A model generated the notes under the pieces. The model worked only from the letters and a program-made list of their open reading frames with translations, was not told where the DNA came from and ran no database searches. A stretch of 64,000 nt of DNA, taken from assembly GCA_037954235.1 (NCBI GenBank), contig JBBMOA010000006.1, positions 23,486,541 through 23,550,540 of the forward strand, written 5' to 3'. The stretch is from Aulostomus chinensis. Taxonomy: Eukaryota > Chordata > Actinopteri > Syngnathiformes > Aulostomidae. The position numbers were made by a program, and so were the translations under genes. Below are positions 1-10,955 of the stretch, piece after piece (the first letter of the stretch is position 1; each line of letters starts with the position of its first letter).

Positions 1-24
1 TTTCTGCAATGAGCCTTCAAGTGC

Positions 25-94
<70 letters not shown>
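25..94. repeat. (CA)n microsatellite
   Basis: About 70 bp of uninterrupted CA dinucleotides, followed by a short ACAAACAAAAA transition. No gene is seen between here and the Ig relic that begins near 774. That stretch is AT-rich and its short reading frames have no recognisable content. Confidence 0.95.
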
Positions 95-98
<4 letters not shown>

Positions 99-773
99 AA
101 AACTGTAGGAAAATATAAGGAAAGTATGAATTATTTCTTTGTTTCTTTATGTGAGAGTCAGCAGGCTCATGTAGAGAAACCCATGTAGTGACATTTTATT
201 GAAACACACTGTATTTAGAGCCCAAGCCAGAAGGAACTTCTGGTTATCTTTGTTTTCTTTGTTAGTCTGTTTTGTATTTTTGTTTTTGTTTAACCAAAAC
301 TTTTGCCAGTTCCTAACTAAGTTTGAAATTCAGCTCCCTCCTGTATTATGGTTTGCAATATACTTTCCATCTTTGTCTGTTCATATACACTGCAATTTTA
401 ACACATTTTTAAAATGGCAAAAAAAAAATCTTTCTGAAAATGAGTTATCTGACTAGTCCATCCAGGATTCTGCAGATTTCTTTGTTACTGTTGCATTCAA
501 AAATACTTGACATGATGATGTTTGGTCTTGAAAATTGTGGCAACATTTCTTTTGTGAGTTATACAGTAAAATTGTGGGGATTGGAAAAATTTGCAATTGA
601 GAATAATAATATAGTAAAATAATAAAAATTGGAATCTACCTAAAATTGGAAAATGACCCAGATTTTGTTTAGAGAAATGTGGAGCTGTTCCTGAGAAGAG
701 TGACATGTTTCATTTTGTTAGCGTTATCACATAACATTTGATTACCGCTTTTGATCATTTCCGTACAGAGACA

Positions 774-893
774 CTTTGCATAGCAGCACCAGGGTTGAAC
801 ACTGGATGACCGACTGTCCTTCATCGCCACAAATGCCCCATTTCATCAGAAACATGATTTTGACCTGCATCCTCATCTGGGGCCTCATGTATC
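774..893 (+). pseudogene. Immunoglobulin light-chain V relic: degenerate octamer plus leader exon, broken by a transposon
   Basis: This aligns with the better preserved V relic at 2245-2672. A degenerate octamer (CTTTGCAT, 774-781) is followed by the same 'agcagcacc ... gttgaacactgga' 5' flank. An ATG at 854 then opens MILTCILIW, close to the leader MLTSVLIWTLL of the second relic. At about 881 the leader sequence stops matching and a Harbinger-like element begins. No V exon or recombination signal follows. Seen: promoter-like block, leader start and loss of homology at 881. Inferred: a V gene destroyed by a transposon insertion with loss of its 3' half. As a lone match the leader would be too short to trust; the paired relic makes it credible. 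Confidence 0.6.
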
Positions 894-1511
894 AACGAGG
901 TTTACGCAAGAAAAACTTCGGAAACTTCAAGAAAAACGCCAGGATCGACGCTCACGTTCAGCTGTATCAACGCGAAAAGTTCGTCGACTCTTGCGTTGTT
1001 TCACGCCAACTCTGGAGGTGCCGTAGAAGTTGGCGGAATGCCGATTCTTGCGTTCACTGCACTTTGGTCCGTTGGCGACACCCTGTGGCGATGATTGGTA
1101 ACTGACTATTTGATAACCGCACATACATCGGGCACAAAAAAGCCTTCCAGCGGGAGATGGCGGACCGTTCCCGGGTGAGCCCGTCGACCCTCAGCCGGGC
1201 CGTGCCCTTGGTGGTGGACCAGATCTTTGAGTAATATTATATTAAATATTAAAGCGCAATTTGCAGCAGGAGCCGGATTCTCTAATGTCTAATTCTCTAA
1301 TGACTGCAGTCATGTTGCCATAAAAGCGCCGTCCCAAGAGGAACACGCTTACGTTCATCGTAAGGGTTTCAACTCCATCAATGTGCAGATCATATATGCG
1401 CAGAGGCTGGAGGGATGGACGCCGATCCCTGCCGGGCGGCCGTCCTCGCACGCATGAATTTCATTTCCACAATGTGAATGGGTAAGAAGCGACTACACGA
1501 TTCATGAAGCC
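881..1511 (+). mobile_element. PIF/Harbinger-like DNA transposon remnant
   Basis: The left end (GGCCTCATGTATC, 881-893) and right end (GATTCATGAAGCC, 1499-1511) are imperfect inverted repeats, 11 of 13 matching. Inside, 1145-1234 translates to a helix-turn-helix-like piece ending in a stop. It reads FQREMADRSRVSPSTLSR then AVPLVVDQIFE, resembling the N-terminal DNA-binding part of Harbinger transposases. No DDE nuclease region remains, so this is a short internally deleted copy. The expected 3-bp target duplication is not recognisable, because the right flank is not the Ig sequence that should follow. Superfamily assignment rests on the helix-turn-helix resemblance and the end sequences. Confidence 0.5.
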
Positions 1512-1528
1512 AGATTAATTTATTTTGT

Positions 1529-1728
1529 CCCTAATTGATACTCTAAATTGAACGTAGGCGTGGCTGTGAGTGTGAATCATTGTCTGTCTATGTGTTGGCC
1601 CTGCGATGGACTGGCAACCCGTCCAAGGGTGAACCCCACCTTTCGCCCGAAGGCTGCTGGGATAGGCTCCAGCCCCCCCCCCCCCCCCCCAACCCTTAAC
1701 AGGATAAGTGGTTGAAAATGGATGGATG
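1529..1728 (+). repeat. 3' part of the fish tRNA-like SINE, ending in (GGAT)n
   Basis: Begins inside the consensus at 'attgatactctaaattga' and runs through the 'tgttggccctgcgatggactgg' and 'ctgctgggataggctccag' blocks. A C-run and the tail 'aggataagtggttgaaaatggatggatg' follow. The 5' tRNA-like head is absent (5' truncation). Full copies lie at 8108 and 60284. Confidence 0.8.
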
Positions 1729-1781
1729 TTATTAATAAATTTGATCATAAAATCATAATTTACTGCAGGGAGTGTCTAATC

Positions 1782-2125
1782 ACCATCCATCCATTCCTTT
1801 TCCATCCATTCATCCATCCATTTTCTTTTCCATCCATTCATCCATCCATTTTCTTCAGCTAATTCCTATTAAGGGTCCATCCCTTTTCTCTAGCACTTAT
1901 CTGTTGAGGTTTGGGGGGGGGGGGCTGGAGCCTATCCCAGCTGACATTAGGTGAGAGGCAGGGTTCACCCTGGATGAGATGCCAGTCCATTGCATCAGGA
2001 GCAATTTGGGGATTAGTATCTTGGTCAACTATACTTCAACATGGTCACTGGAGGAAGTGAGGATCGAACCAGCGACCCTTCAGGTGCTAAACGGCTCCTC
2101 TACCTCTAAGCTATGCCCCCCTATC
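1782..2125 (-). repeat. SINE-like dispersed repeat, reverse orientation, chimeric
   Basis: CCATCCATCCATT tracts, a G-run and 'ggctggagcctatcccagc' are the reverse complement of the SINE tail. From about 2010 the sequence changes to a different block ('cttggtcaactatacttcaa ... ggatcgaaccagcgaccctt ... gctatgcc'). That block has a tRNA-like B-box 'ggatcgaacc', read in reverse as GGTTCGATCC. It therefore looks like a related tRNA-derived SINE family or a recombinant. Confidence 0.6.
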
Positions 2126-2244
2126 TAATCGTTTGATGTCCAAAACATATAAAATAAAGGATGGATGGATTGATTGACTGATTTAGTGTACAATAGCATT
2201 CCCCTCCCTGCTGGCGTCCTTGAGATCATTTTTTTTACAAAGAT

Positions 2245-2252
2245 GATTTGCA
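2245..2252 (+). promoter_or_regulatory. Ig promoter octamer ATTTGCAT
   Basis: Exact match to the octamer bound by Oct-1/Oct-2 in immunoglobulin V promoters, at the expected distance upstream of the leader ATG (2372). Confidence 0.7.
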
Positions 2253-2494
2253 TCAGCAGCACCTTGCTTCAGTGCTGTAGGAAACTTTATAGTCCTGAGA
2301 GTTGAACACTGGATAAGTGACAGCTGTTCTTCACCACAGATGCCACAGAAATCCTCCGCATTAAAAACGTGATGTTGACCTCAGTCCTCATCTGGACTCT
2401 CCTCTGCTGCTGCTTCACAGGTGGAGTCCAGACAATCTACGTCTCTCCTCTATGAACAGCCATCCCTCTGAAATTAAGCTGACTAAACCTTTAA

Positions 2495-2497
<3 letters not shown>

Positions 2498-2550
<53 letters not shown>

Positions 2551-2578
2551 TGTGTGTGTGTATGTGTGTGTGTGCGCA
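2498..2578. repeat. (TG)n microsatellite inside the Ig leader intron
   Basis: About 80 bp of TG repeats with scattered TATG and GC interruptions, between the leader donor and the V-exon acceptor. Confidence 0.95.
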
Positions 2579-2707
2579 TGTGCATCCTCAGTCAGGCTCC
2601 AGAGGCCAGGTCACAGTGACTCAGCCTTCAGCAAAGAGCTCTGTTCCTGGAGCGTCCATTCATGACACTTAAGGTCACCTTACAAAGCAAAAACACGTAA
2701 TACCTCT

Positions 2708-3046
2708 ACTGCATAGCGTTGCCTTCAGGCAACAAACCACATTTTCAGACCTCATATTGGCCCTTCAAACAAAACCAAATGTTTGGTTTTTTTTTCCAAA
2801 TAATCACATCTCTGTCCATTGAAATGATGACTCGAAGGTGGTGGGAGATTTGTTTGGGAGCGGGAAACCCCCTTTCAGGTAGCAGCACCACGTGGGACAG
2901 ATCGCCGCTATAGGTAAGATAAATATCACAATTTTACATGTTTACATTGAAATAACTGTATATAAAGAATACTTGCATGAGTATTAATATGTAAAGAAGT
3001 ATATTTGATTGTTTTCATTTGTTGCCTCAAGGCAATACTGCGCAGT
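2708..3046. repeat. Inverted repeat pair upstream of the piggyBac pseudogene
   Basis: ACTGCATAGCGTTGCCTTCAGGCAAC (arm 2708-2733) and its imperfect reverse complement (3021-3046) bracket about 290 bp. Each arm carries an internal GTTGCC...GGCAAC hairpin, and a third GGCAATA lies near 3063. This could be the terminal or subterminal part of the adjacent piggyBac, or a separate foldback element. Confidence 0.45.
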
Positions 3047-3078
3047 TAGCCCAATTTTGTTCAGGCAATAGAATGCAT

Positions 3079-3116
3079 CAGTGTGTGTGTGTGTGTGGGG
3101 GGGGGGTGGGGGGTAA
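3079..3116. repeat. (TG)n(G)n low-complexity tract
   Basis: TG dinucleotides running into a G-rich run. Confidence 0.9.
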
Positions 3117-3169
3117 TGTATTTAAATGTATTTAAATGATCCTCATCACTTTACAATCTATTAATACTT

Positions 3170-4600
3170 ACAGGACATGGATGTAAGAGCATTTTACAGA
3201 GGGAAGCAGCAGGAATGTGTAGTGAGGTATATTCCCTCGAGAGAGAGGACAGTGAAATTTCTGACAGTGACAGTAAGGGAGTGGATCAGGAGGAATGGAT
3301 CCCTGAGTCAGGTTTGAGGGACACTAAGGAGCTCAAGACAGCGAGTCTGAGACAGAGGAAGAACAAGGAGATGAAGATGAAGAGGTGGGTAAGGTGTCAC
3401 ACCTCCCAAGATGGAGAAAAGTGCACAACGTTAACATCAGTGCCTATGGTAGGGCCAGCTGCCAACAGCTGATGACATCATGTCCCCTCTCCAATACTTC
3501 AGCGAGTTCTTCTCTAAGGACATTCTCAAAGTTTTTGTCGACGAATCAAATTTGTATGCAATACAGCGTGACCCCAACAAGCCCTTAAACCTTACCACCA
3601 ATAAATTAGAGCAGTTCCTGGGCACTGTGGTCTACATGTCCCTCTTTGGCTTGCCAGCAACTCTAATGTTTTTGAACAAAGCCACCCGAGTGTCCCAAGA
3701 AGCCACTCCTACTCAGCAGATGGGAAGCCATCAAGAAGTCCCTCCAAATCAACAACAATGAGGGACGGAAGGAAGCGGATCCCCTTTACAAAATAATGTC
3801 CTCTGGTCACTCACCTGACATCCAAATTGGTCTCCATCCCAATGAGAGAGAAGCTCGCTGGAGGTAAGCAGATAGCGCCATTCAAGGGGAGACACAGGTT
3901 GAAACAGTGCTTGCCATCAAAGCCCAAGAAGTGGGGCTATTAAATTCTCATCTTGGCAGGATCTGATGGTATACCACACAACCTTGAGATCTACTCTGGG
4001 AGAGTCCACCAACCTCCTGAACTGGCAGAAGGTGGAGCTAGTGGAAACATCATCCTACGCCTGGCCCAGCCATCCCCAAGGAAAAGAACAACAAGCTCTT
4101 CTTTGACAATTGGTTCACTTATGTCCCTCTTGTAGTCACACTGGCTCAGCAGGGAATTCGCTGCACTGGGATTGTTCATTGCAACAGATTACTTGGGGTC
4201 AACCTGACGAGTGATGCTGATCTGAAGAGAGCAGATGGCCGTTGGGAGAGAAACCATTTTACATGTTGTGAAGTGGTACAACAACCCCTCTGGAGCCAAC
4301 CCTGTAACCGAGGTTGGTAGGTGATGCTATTATTATTACCATGGTTTTAAAATGTTTTTTGAGTGAAAAGCACAACATAAATGAATGAATAAACAAATGA
4401 TCTATTATTAGAATTACAGGTGGGATTACAAGCAGAAGAGAAACGTCCCTGTCCCCTGCCCTGCTGTGGTGCAGGACTATAACATGGGTGGGTGGACCTG
4501 CTTGACTCACTGACTGCACTCGACTGCAACGAAGTCAGATCAAAGAAATGGTACCACAGGCTGGTCTTCCATTGTACTTGAAAGGATAATGTACTGTCAA
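3170..4600 (+). pseudogene. piggyBac transposase pseudogene (PGBD-like)
   Basis: Successive frames carry the domains of a piggyBac transposase in order. First is an acidic N-terminus rich in S/D/E (3215-3380). Next, from 3480, comes the N-terminal domain PLQYFSEFFSKDILKVFVDE ... LEQFLGTVVYMSLFGLPAT. The RNase-H-like core follows in pieces: 'IAPFKGRHRLKQCLPSKPKKW' (about 3870-3935), LAGSDGIPHNLEIYSGRVHQ (3955), KLFFDNWFTY (about 4100, second catalytic Asp), then a DYNM...VDLLDSL motif (about 4478, third Asp). The first catalytic Asp, expected just before the FKG motif, is not recognisable. At least four frameshifts and internal stops break it, so it is dead. I did not find convincing TTAA-flanked ends. 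The expected C-terminal cysteine-rich domain is missing after about 4580. Confidence 0.85.
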
Positions 4601-7000
4601 GGATGGCCAGGCGGGCCTTACACATAATATTGAGCAGAAACTTCAAAATAAAAGCACATTCATTTGTACAAAATAAAATAATCCACAAACACATCTAAAA
4701 TAAACACAATAGTCTTGGACAAAAATAAATTACAGAAATTATGTGAATAATATAATTGAAACAGTTTCAGAGGGGTGCAGTTGGTGAAAAGGCTAGATTC
4801 ATGACATCACCTGCCACAGCCGATTAATTCAATTGCACTTGCTGAATTTCAACCAGCAGACTGCATTTCATGGCATACTGTAAGCAAAATGCAAAAATGA
4901 AGGAATCTGATCCAGACATCCTCTGCTGGGAGTGACTGCTTTCCTTCTTCAAAATTAAATCAGTGCCATTTGACCAATTTCCTGTTTCATTAAGTTTAGT
5001 GAACTACAAGAAGTGGATCAACAGTTAAATTATGCAACATGGCCTGGAACTGTTGTCAAACGAATTCATTTTTTTTGCCAAAGAGCATCTGCAATTGCAT
5101 GGGGCAGATACATCTGGTATACTGACGATACATAACCAAACAGTTAAGCTAATGACATCATTCATGGTGTCAAACATGATGCACCAATGGAAAACACACA
5201 AAAAACCCACTCATCATCAACTTGCAATCTTCTTAAAGTGGGTTTACCATATGTAAATATCTGTGATCCAAGTGCATGCACTGGTATAAGGGAATCATAA
5301 TATCTTGAGAAAATACCTTCCACCTGTTTTAATATGTTTGCTAATATGTTTATCAGTTATTATTTCATAAACAGATACTTGTTTATATGAAAATCTGGTG
5401 AGGTTATGGCAGAAAAACACAAAGTTAAGCTCAGGAAAGGTTAATGGTTTGAAACACAGTGCTGTAAAGTGGACTGGATGAATTAGTCAAACAGCCATCA
5501 CCCACTGGCAGATCCTGTGATGCTCCAACTTGGCCTGGGATGCAGACTTATGTTATAAACACTGCATGTCTTACAGCATTGCTGAAGCGGGGACTGTGTG
5601 TACCCACCATGAAAAAAGGCATTGATTGACTGATATTATGTGACACCAAAAGGTTTTATAGTCACTTGACATATTTTCTGTTGAACCTCCTTGAGTAACT
5701 TATTGCTGTTTTACTTCGGGGCTGTTTGACTTTAACCTGGCATGAGATTTCTTCCAGCACAGGATGCTGTATGCACCAGTTATGACGTGTGTCTGTTGAA
5801 GGTAAAATTAAGGCCCCCTTAGTATGACAAAAAAACAGCAAAATTATACAGTACGTGTTGTAAAGGGGTTGTTTTTTTGTTTTTTGCTTTTTGTTTTTAC
5901 TAGAGTCTGAGAATGCTTTTGAAATTTTAAATGGGAGCTTGGGCACTTAACTTTTGTGCCAGAGGCATGTTGCTCACATGTAAAACAGGTGACATTCCTG
6001 TCTTGGCAAACACCTTCCCATCTTACATACCATTAAATAGAATTCCCCTTATAGCTTTATGTGGTGTATGATCAATGGAAAAACTTTGCTTTTATTTTTC
6101 CAAGATGGAAAGAGTGTGTCTTCTGAATTCAGCCCCTTTTGAAACATGCACAGTGTCATAATTGAGCATCCAGAAACCAGGTAAAGATTTAAGGTAAGTG
6201 CCCATAAGCAGCAACACAGGTTTAGCCCCTTCGCATGCCTGCAGACTGTGGGAAGAAAGGCAGCACTCCAAAGACAAGCTCACACATAGTTTTAACATGC
6301 AAATTCCACACAGAGTAGCTCCAGGCAAGTACAAGACCTGAGAATTGATCTGACTCCTTCTGTCAGGTATCAATACACTGAGCCACCATTACAAAAAACA
6401 AGGTTGAGAGGCCTTAACCCCAGAAAAAATTAATATGTTGGGGAAGTGAAGGAACAATTCAGTGCAGCTTGACGGATATGAAATTAAAGGCATGACTGAT
6501 GGGTTAATGTGAGCAAGTTTTCAATATACCTGCCAATTCTTCTTAATGCAGTGGAGTAATTGGCAGGCTAAATAATGCAACCTATGTATATGTATTGGAA
6601 CTGCTGTCGGGGAGTCACTGGAACTTTTCCAGTCACATACATACACATGAGGTGTCCACCAAACTGAAGTTGTGTGAAGTTGTGATTGAAAAGAAAAATG
6701 AGTGAAAGCACCAAAACTAAATAAAACTACATTTTTAATTACTATTTATTTATTGCCACACAAAAAAGAGTTAATCATCTTTTTTGTTATGGCCTTATAA
6801 TCAATACTGGGGAAAATCAAATACCAAATGAAGCTGCTGTGTGGTAAGAGACACATATGAAATTCACTCATACTGCCTTCTACTGCATCCAGAACATTAA
6901 CAGTGCTAAGGTATACTGGAATATCTGCACATACAGAAATCTTGGGTTCAAGAAGGCCATAGTTCAAATTTAATGCATTCAATAACGCACACATTAATAA
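4601..7000. other. Intergenic sequence, no gene seen
   Basis: AT-rich unique-looking DNA. The short reading frames show no domain, splice pattern or codon bias. No tRNA or other RNA gene is recognised. Confidence 0.5.
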
Positions 7001-7006
7001 GTACCA

Positions 7007-7110
7007 TTATAGGGATGAGCACGCACACCTTTATCTGTATTATATCTGTATCCAAATCCTTGTATCTGTATCTGTACACCATAAAAATGATCTGTATCTG
7101 TATTCAGAGG
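7007..7110. repeat. Possible hAT-type fragment with ATCTGTAT repeats
   Basis: 'tagggatgagcacgcacacc' resembles the end of a hAT-type transposon and is followed by tandem 'atctgtatctgtat' motifs. No opposite terminal repeat or target duplication is visible, so this is a weak call. Confidence 0.25.
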
Positions 7111-7424
7111 CTTAATCCAGAAATGAGTGGATCTTAAACTGGAATTGGTGTGGCTAAACATGGAAGTGGGTGTCATTTGCTGAAAAGTTTTCAAGAAATT
7201 CATCAGATTGATCAAAAGTGACTACATTTATTATCTACTAAAAATACATACCTTTTCAAAAGAGTCGGATTAATCTTGGGACCAATGTTTTTGTTTAGAG
7301 GACTAAATTAACTACTTACAGAAGAGTCTCAGATTGAGCTTCTGCTGCCACTGACTTGATGCTGACTGACTTGTAATGTAGAGCAGCTGACTGCTGGTTC
7401 AGTGTTACTGTAAAACAAGTTACA

Positions 7425-7486
7425 GAGAGAGGGAGAGAGAGAGAGAGAGAGAGAGAGCGTGTGTTTGTGTGCGCGCGTGCATACAC
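7425..7486. repeat. (GA)n / (GT)n compound microsatellite
   Basis: GAGA run followed by GTGT and GCGCGC alternation. Confidence 0.9.
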
Positions 7487-8107
7487 GTGCGCAGGAACAT
7501 GTTGGAAACAAATAAAAAGGGAATGTTATTTATTTGCAGACCAGATGATGGTTGAGTTTTGTTAATTTATGCTTAAATGAATTGACAGTTTGACTGGAGA
7601 CCACAGGATGATGCAGTGCTCACCACTCCTTTGGAAAAGCTCCTGGTCTACTTTTCTTTCTTTCTTTGGTATGACTAAGCACTGGGTCCATGTCCTACAA
7701 CTCTCTGCTTATTTGATCCTTGCCAAACAGAAGTGGGTTGATGGAGGAATAAATCCTAAACAGTATACAAAAAAAGCAATGAGAGAAGTGAATCCTGTAC
7801 CCAGTGAAGCTGTGTCTGCACTTGGCAATGATGAAAAGCATCTTACTTCTGTGTGTACTGTCTGTAGACTTTCTCTTATTTACAGAAGAGAACACTTACA
7901 TGACGACCAATGTTGAGGGTAAAGTAAACATAAAAAATTGAGCAACAAATCTCCCATTATAAAATTTGCTTGGTGCCCAGTTTAAGACCTGATGCCTGGC
8001 TTATACCCTTGGTGCTATTGATGCTTACAGTCTGAAGACCCAATCAGGCATTATCCAATTTCCTAACCCACTAGTTAAGTTAAAATTGAATTAAGGGGTT
8101 GTTTGAG

Positions 8108-8484
8108 GCAGCACGGTGGTGCAGTGGTTAGCACTGTTGTCTCACAGCAAGAAGGTTCTGGGTTCCAGTCCCGGATCTTTCTGTGTGGAGTCTCCATGTT
8201 CTCCCCGTGCCTGCGTGGGTTCTCTCTGGTACTCCAGCTTCCTCCCACAGTCCAAAGACATGCAATTGGGGACGAGGCTGATTGATACTCTAAATTGACT
8301 GTAGGTGTGGCTGAGTGTGAATGGTTGTCTGTCTTTATGTGTTGGCCCTGCGATGGACTGGTGACCCGTCCAGGGTGAACCCTGCCTCTCACCCAAAAGC
8401 CGCTGGGATAGGCTCCAACCCCCCTGTGACCCTTAACAGGATAAGCGGAAGAAAATGAATGGATGGATGGATGGATGGATGGAT
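8108..8484 (+). mobile_element. Full-length tRNA-like SINE copy, (GGAT)n tail
   Basis: The 5' head 'gcagcacggtggtgcagtgg' plus 'ggttccagtcccgg' resembles RNA polymerase III A and B boxes of a tRNA-derived head. The body continues through 'tgtgttggccctgcgatgga' to the tail 'aggataagcggaagaaaatg' and (GGAT)n. A 13-bp target duplication GGGGTTRTTTGAG (8095-8107 and 8485-8497, one mismatch) shows retrotransposition by target-primed insertion. It has no coding capacity and must use a LINE's enzymes. Confidence 0.85.
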
Positions 8485-8497
8485 GGGGTTATTTGAG

Positions 8498-10870
8498 AAT
8501 ATGCCCCAGATTTGATAGGTATACTATTAAATAGTATAATATATTGCAATTATTTGGATCAACATTTTATGCGGTAAATTGTGTGCAGAGAATGCTTTAC
8601 TCGAGTCTGAGAATGATTAGGAAGATCTGAGGCACTTTCAAAAGCTGCTAAAGAGTATTTAGTACATTTGTACGTATGAAAAGCAGGTGACATTTAAGTC
8701 CAGCATGACTGACCATTTTACATCACATTAATTCAAATACGTGTTCTCTTATAGCCGGGTATGTTTTTTGTTTTTTTGGTATCTGAATGTCCACATTAAG
8801 ATACATGCTTCTTTGGGGCAGAAACAAAGCTAATCTATTCCTAAAACCTATTTTGCATGCAAATACACTGTGGGAGGAAAGGACACGGGAAAAAAACAAC
8901 AACAAAAATAAGCTCATTCAGAGATATAGGCATAATATACAAAGAGGGTTTCCAGGATTTCAAGAAGGCTCCTTATGTTAGGTAACTATAGTTTAAACTG
9001 AAAAGTCTCTTGGTCATCAAACATACAGGTAGTAGAAGGCTTCATAGTCCAATAATCACGTCACTTCACCTAACAAAAACAACAGTGCAGGTAACTTTAA
9101 GTTTGATCCGAGCCTGAGTCTAAGGTTGGAAAGAAAATTGTTGCCTGAGCTGCACGTTTATTTGCTGATAGAGACAACTTGAAATGAGATGACAAGTTAT
9201 GAAAAAGCAAACAGAATTACCATGGCACCAGGCAAACTAATTGTCTCCATTGTGCGAGATTCTCCTCTTCATGTATCAAACCTGTAATCTGCATCTTTGT
9301 AGGTGACAGAACAGATGTGCACCTTCACGTGTGTAGTTTTCATTCATACGAGGAAACATAATTGGTCTCTTCTTGTATGTCTCCTCCCTTGTTTTTCACG
9401 AATGTGCAAAAGTTCCTGCGGCAGAGGAATGCAAATTCAGACTTGTTCAGCATGTTTGTACATGCCATGAAATGTTTTTGGACACACAAGCCTTGTTTCA
9501 TAACTTGTAAATGAACATTAACTTAGAGCAATCAGCTGTAAAAGTGATACCCATCCGGGGTGTGACAGCTCAGGTCCGTCATTCTTTAGATCTGCATGGG
9601 TATGAGACCCAGCTTTTCAATACGAGACAGAATGTAGCGGTAATTTTTTTAACCTTTTAAGACCCGTGCTTCATTGAATTCATCCAAGTAGAAATGCATT
9701 CCAACATTGTAGGATAATCTGTGAGAGCCATCACATGTCTGTATGTGTTAATAACTACAAAAAGTATGGCTTGAAAAAATATGACTCTGTCTGGAAAACT
9801 TTCTGGAATCCTTGGCCAAAGCTCCACCCCTCCACCAATTTTCTTCGAAATCAGTCTGGTGGTTTTTGCGTAATCCCGCTGAAAGGAAGACGGACAAACA
9901 TATCCTCCTTGACTGAGGTAATAAAACCGCTGCATTTTTGTTTTGTAATCTCTAGAAGAAGCTTTGAACCTCCCTCGGTGGTAATTATTCATTCTTGTAA
10001 ATTCTTGTTTTTGTGGTAGTTTTTGAGTAATGCTTTAAACAGAGAAACAAACAAACAAATGGCACCTATCACATAACCTCCTACCACAACGTGACTGCTG
10101 CTAAGGTCCACATGAAGTATTTCAGGAAGTATTGTCCTCTGTACCTCTGTGTCTGGTGATGAAGTGCCTTCCCTATTCATAATATTAATTCTTCCTCAGT
10201 TCATGATCCTTCACTCACAAACGGACATAATTCATCATAACTGTCTGTGTTAGTCTGCAGAACAAAATCCAGGAACATTAATGGGATTTATGAAGACAGA
10301 TTTTGCACCTGCAAATAGAAGAACAAGGCAGTCCTTTCTCTGAGATCATCATTAAAATTAACCATGTTGCACAGCATCTCTGTCACCGACCAATCCCTCA
10401 GCATCCATTGCTCCAGAGCATCTCTGCATGTCAGAAGAAATTCCAAAAATGAGCGTTGGGTATGAAACTCTCCCTCAGGCACAATAGTTATACCCCTTCA
10501 TTTCGAGGACACTTGGATTTTGCATCTTTGAGAAATCATTCATCATCATGTTAGACCTGCTGCCTGATAAGTTCTCTTTTAACTGCCTAGATATTCTGCA
10601 GAGTACCAGTTACTTTGTGTCGGACCATGTTGAAGGGGACTCAACTGCACCTACACCTATTTTAAATCTTAAGAATAACTGCATACTAATAACAAACTCA
10701 GATTATTCTTTAAAAAGTTGGATGATCTTCATAAAAGTATGTACTGAACTCATACCATAATCTTTCATAATAATAACCCTTATCTTTCCAAATCTTTTGT
10801 TTCTTTGTGCCTTATGTCATGTGCCAATCTTACCAGACCTTAAACATACTTTGTGGATTGGATACAGAGC
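8498..10870. other. Intergenic sequence, no gene seen
   Basis: No exon-like structure. Around 9735-9930 the text 'ccaaagctccacccctccac ... ggtggtttttgcgtaatccc ... ggacaaacatatcctccttg' resembles an old dispersed repeat, but I cannot name it. Confidence 0.4.
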
Positions 10871-10880
10871 TCATTAGAAC

Positions 10881-10955
10881 TATCCATCCATCCATCCATC
10901 CATCCATTTGGGGGGAGGGGGCCTGGAGCCTCCTAGCTGCCTTTGGGTTGCTGGG
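10881..10955 (-). repeat. SINE tail fragment, reverse orientation
   Basis: CCATCCATCC tract followed by 'ggcctggagcctcctagctg', the reverse complement of the SINE 3' end. The rest is lost. Confidence 0.6.

Larger units (their letters stand above)
2245..2672 (+). pseudogene. Immunoglobulin light-chain V gene relic (octamer, leader exon, truncated V exon)
   Basis: An exact octamer ATTTGCAT (2245-2252), the conserved Ig promoter element, lies 120 bp upstream of a leader exon (2372-2420). The leader encodes MLTSVLIWTLLCCCFT with a GT donor at 2421. A TG microsatellite fills the short leader intron. The acceptor AG at 2594-2595 opens a V exon in the correct phase, reading GSRGQVTVTQPSAKSSVPGA. 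This is framework 1 of a teleost kappa-like light chain. It then meets a stop at 2670-2672, before the first cysteine. Framework 1 Cys, CDRs, framework 3 and recombination signal are all missing, so it cannot encode a V domain. A faint 'gtcacc' just after may be leftover V sequence. Leader, phase and promoter together make the family call firm. Confidence 0.8.
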
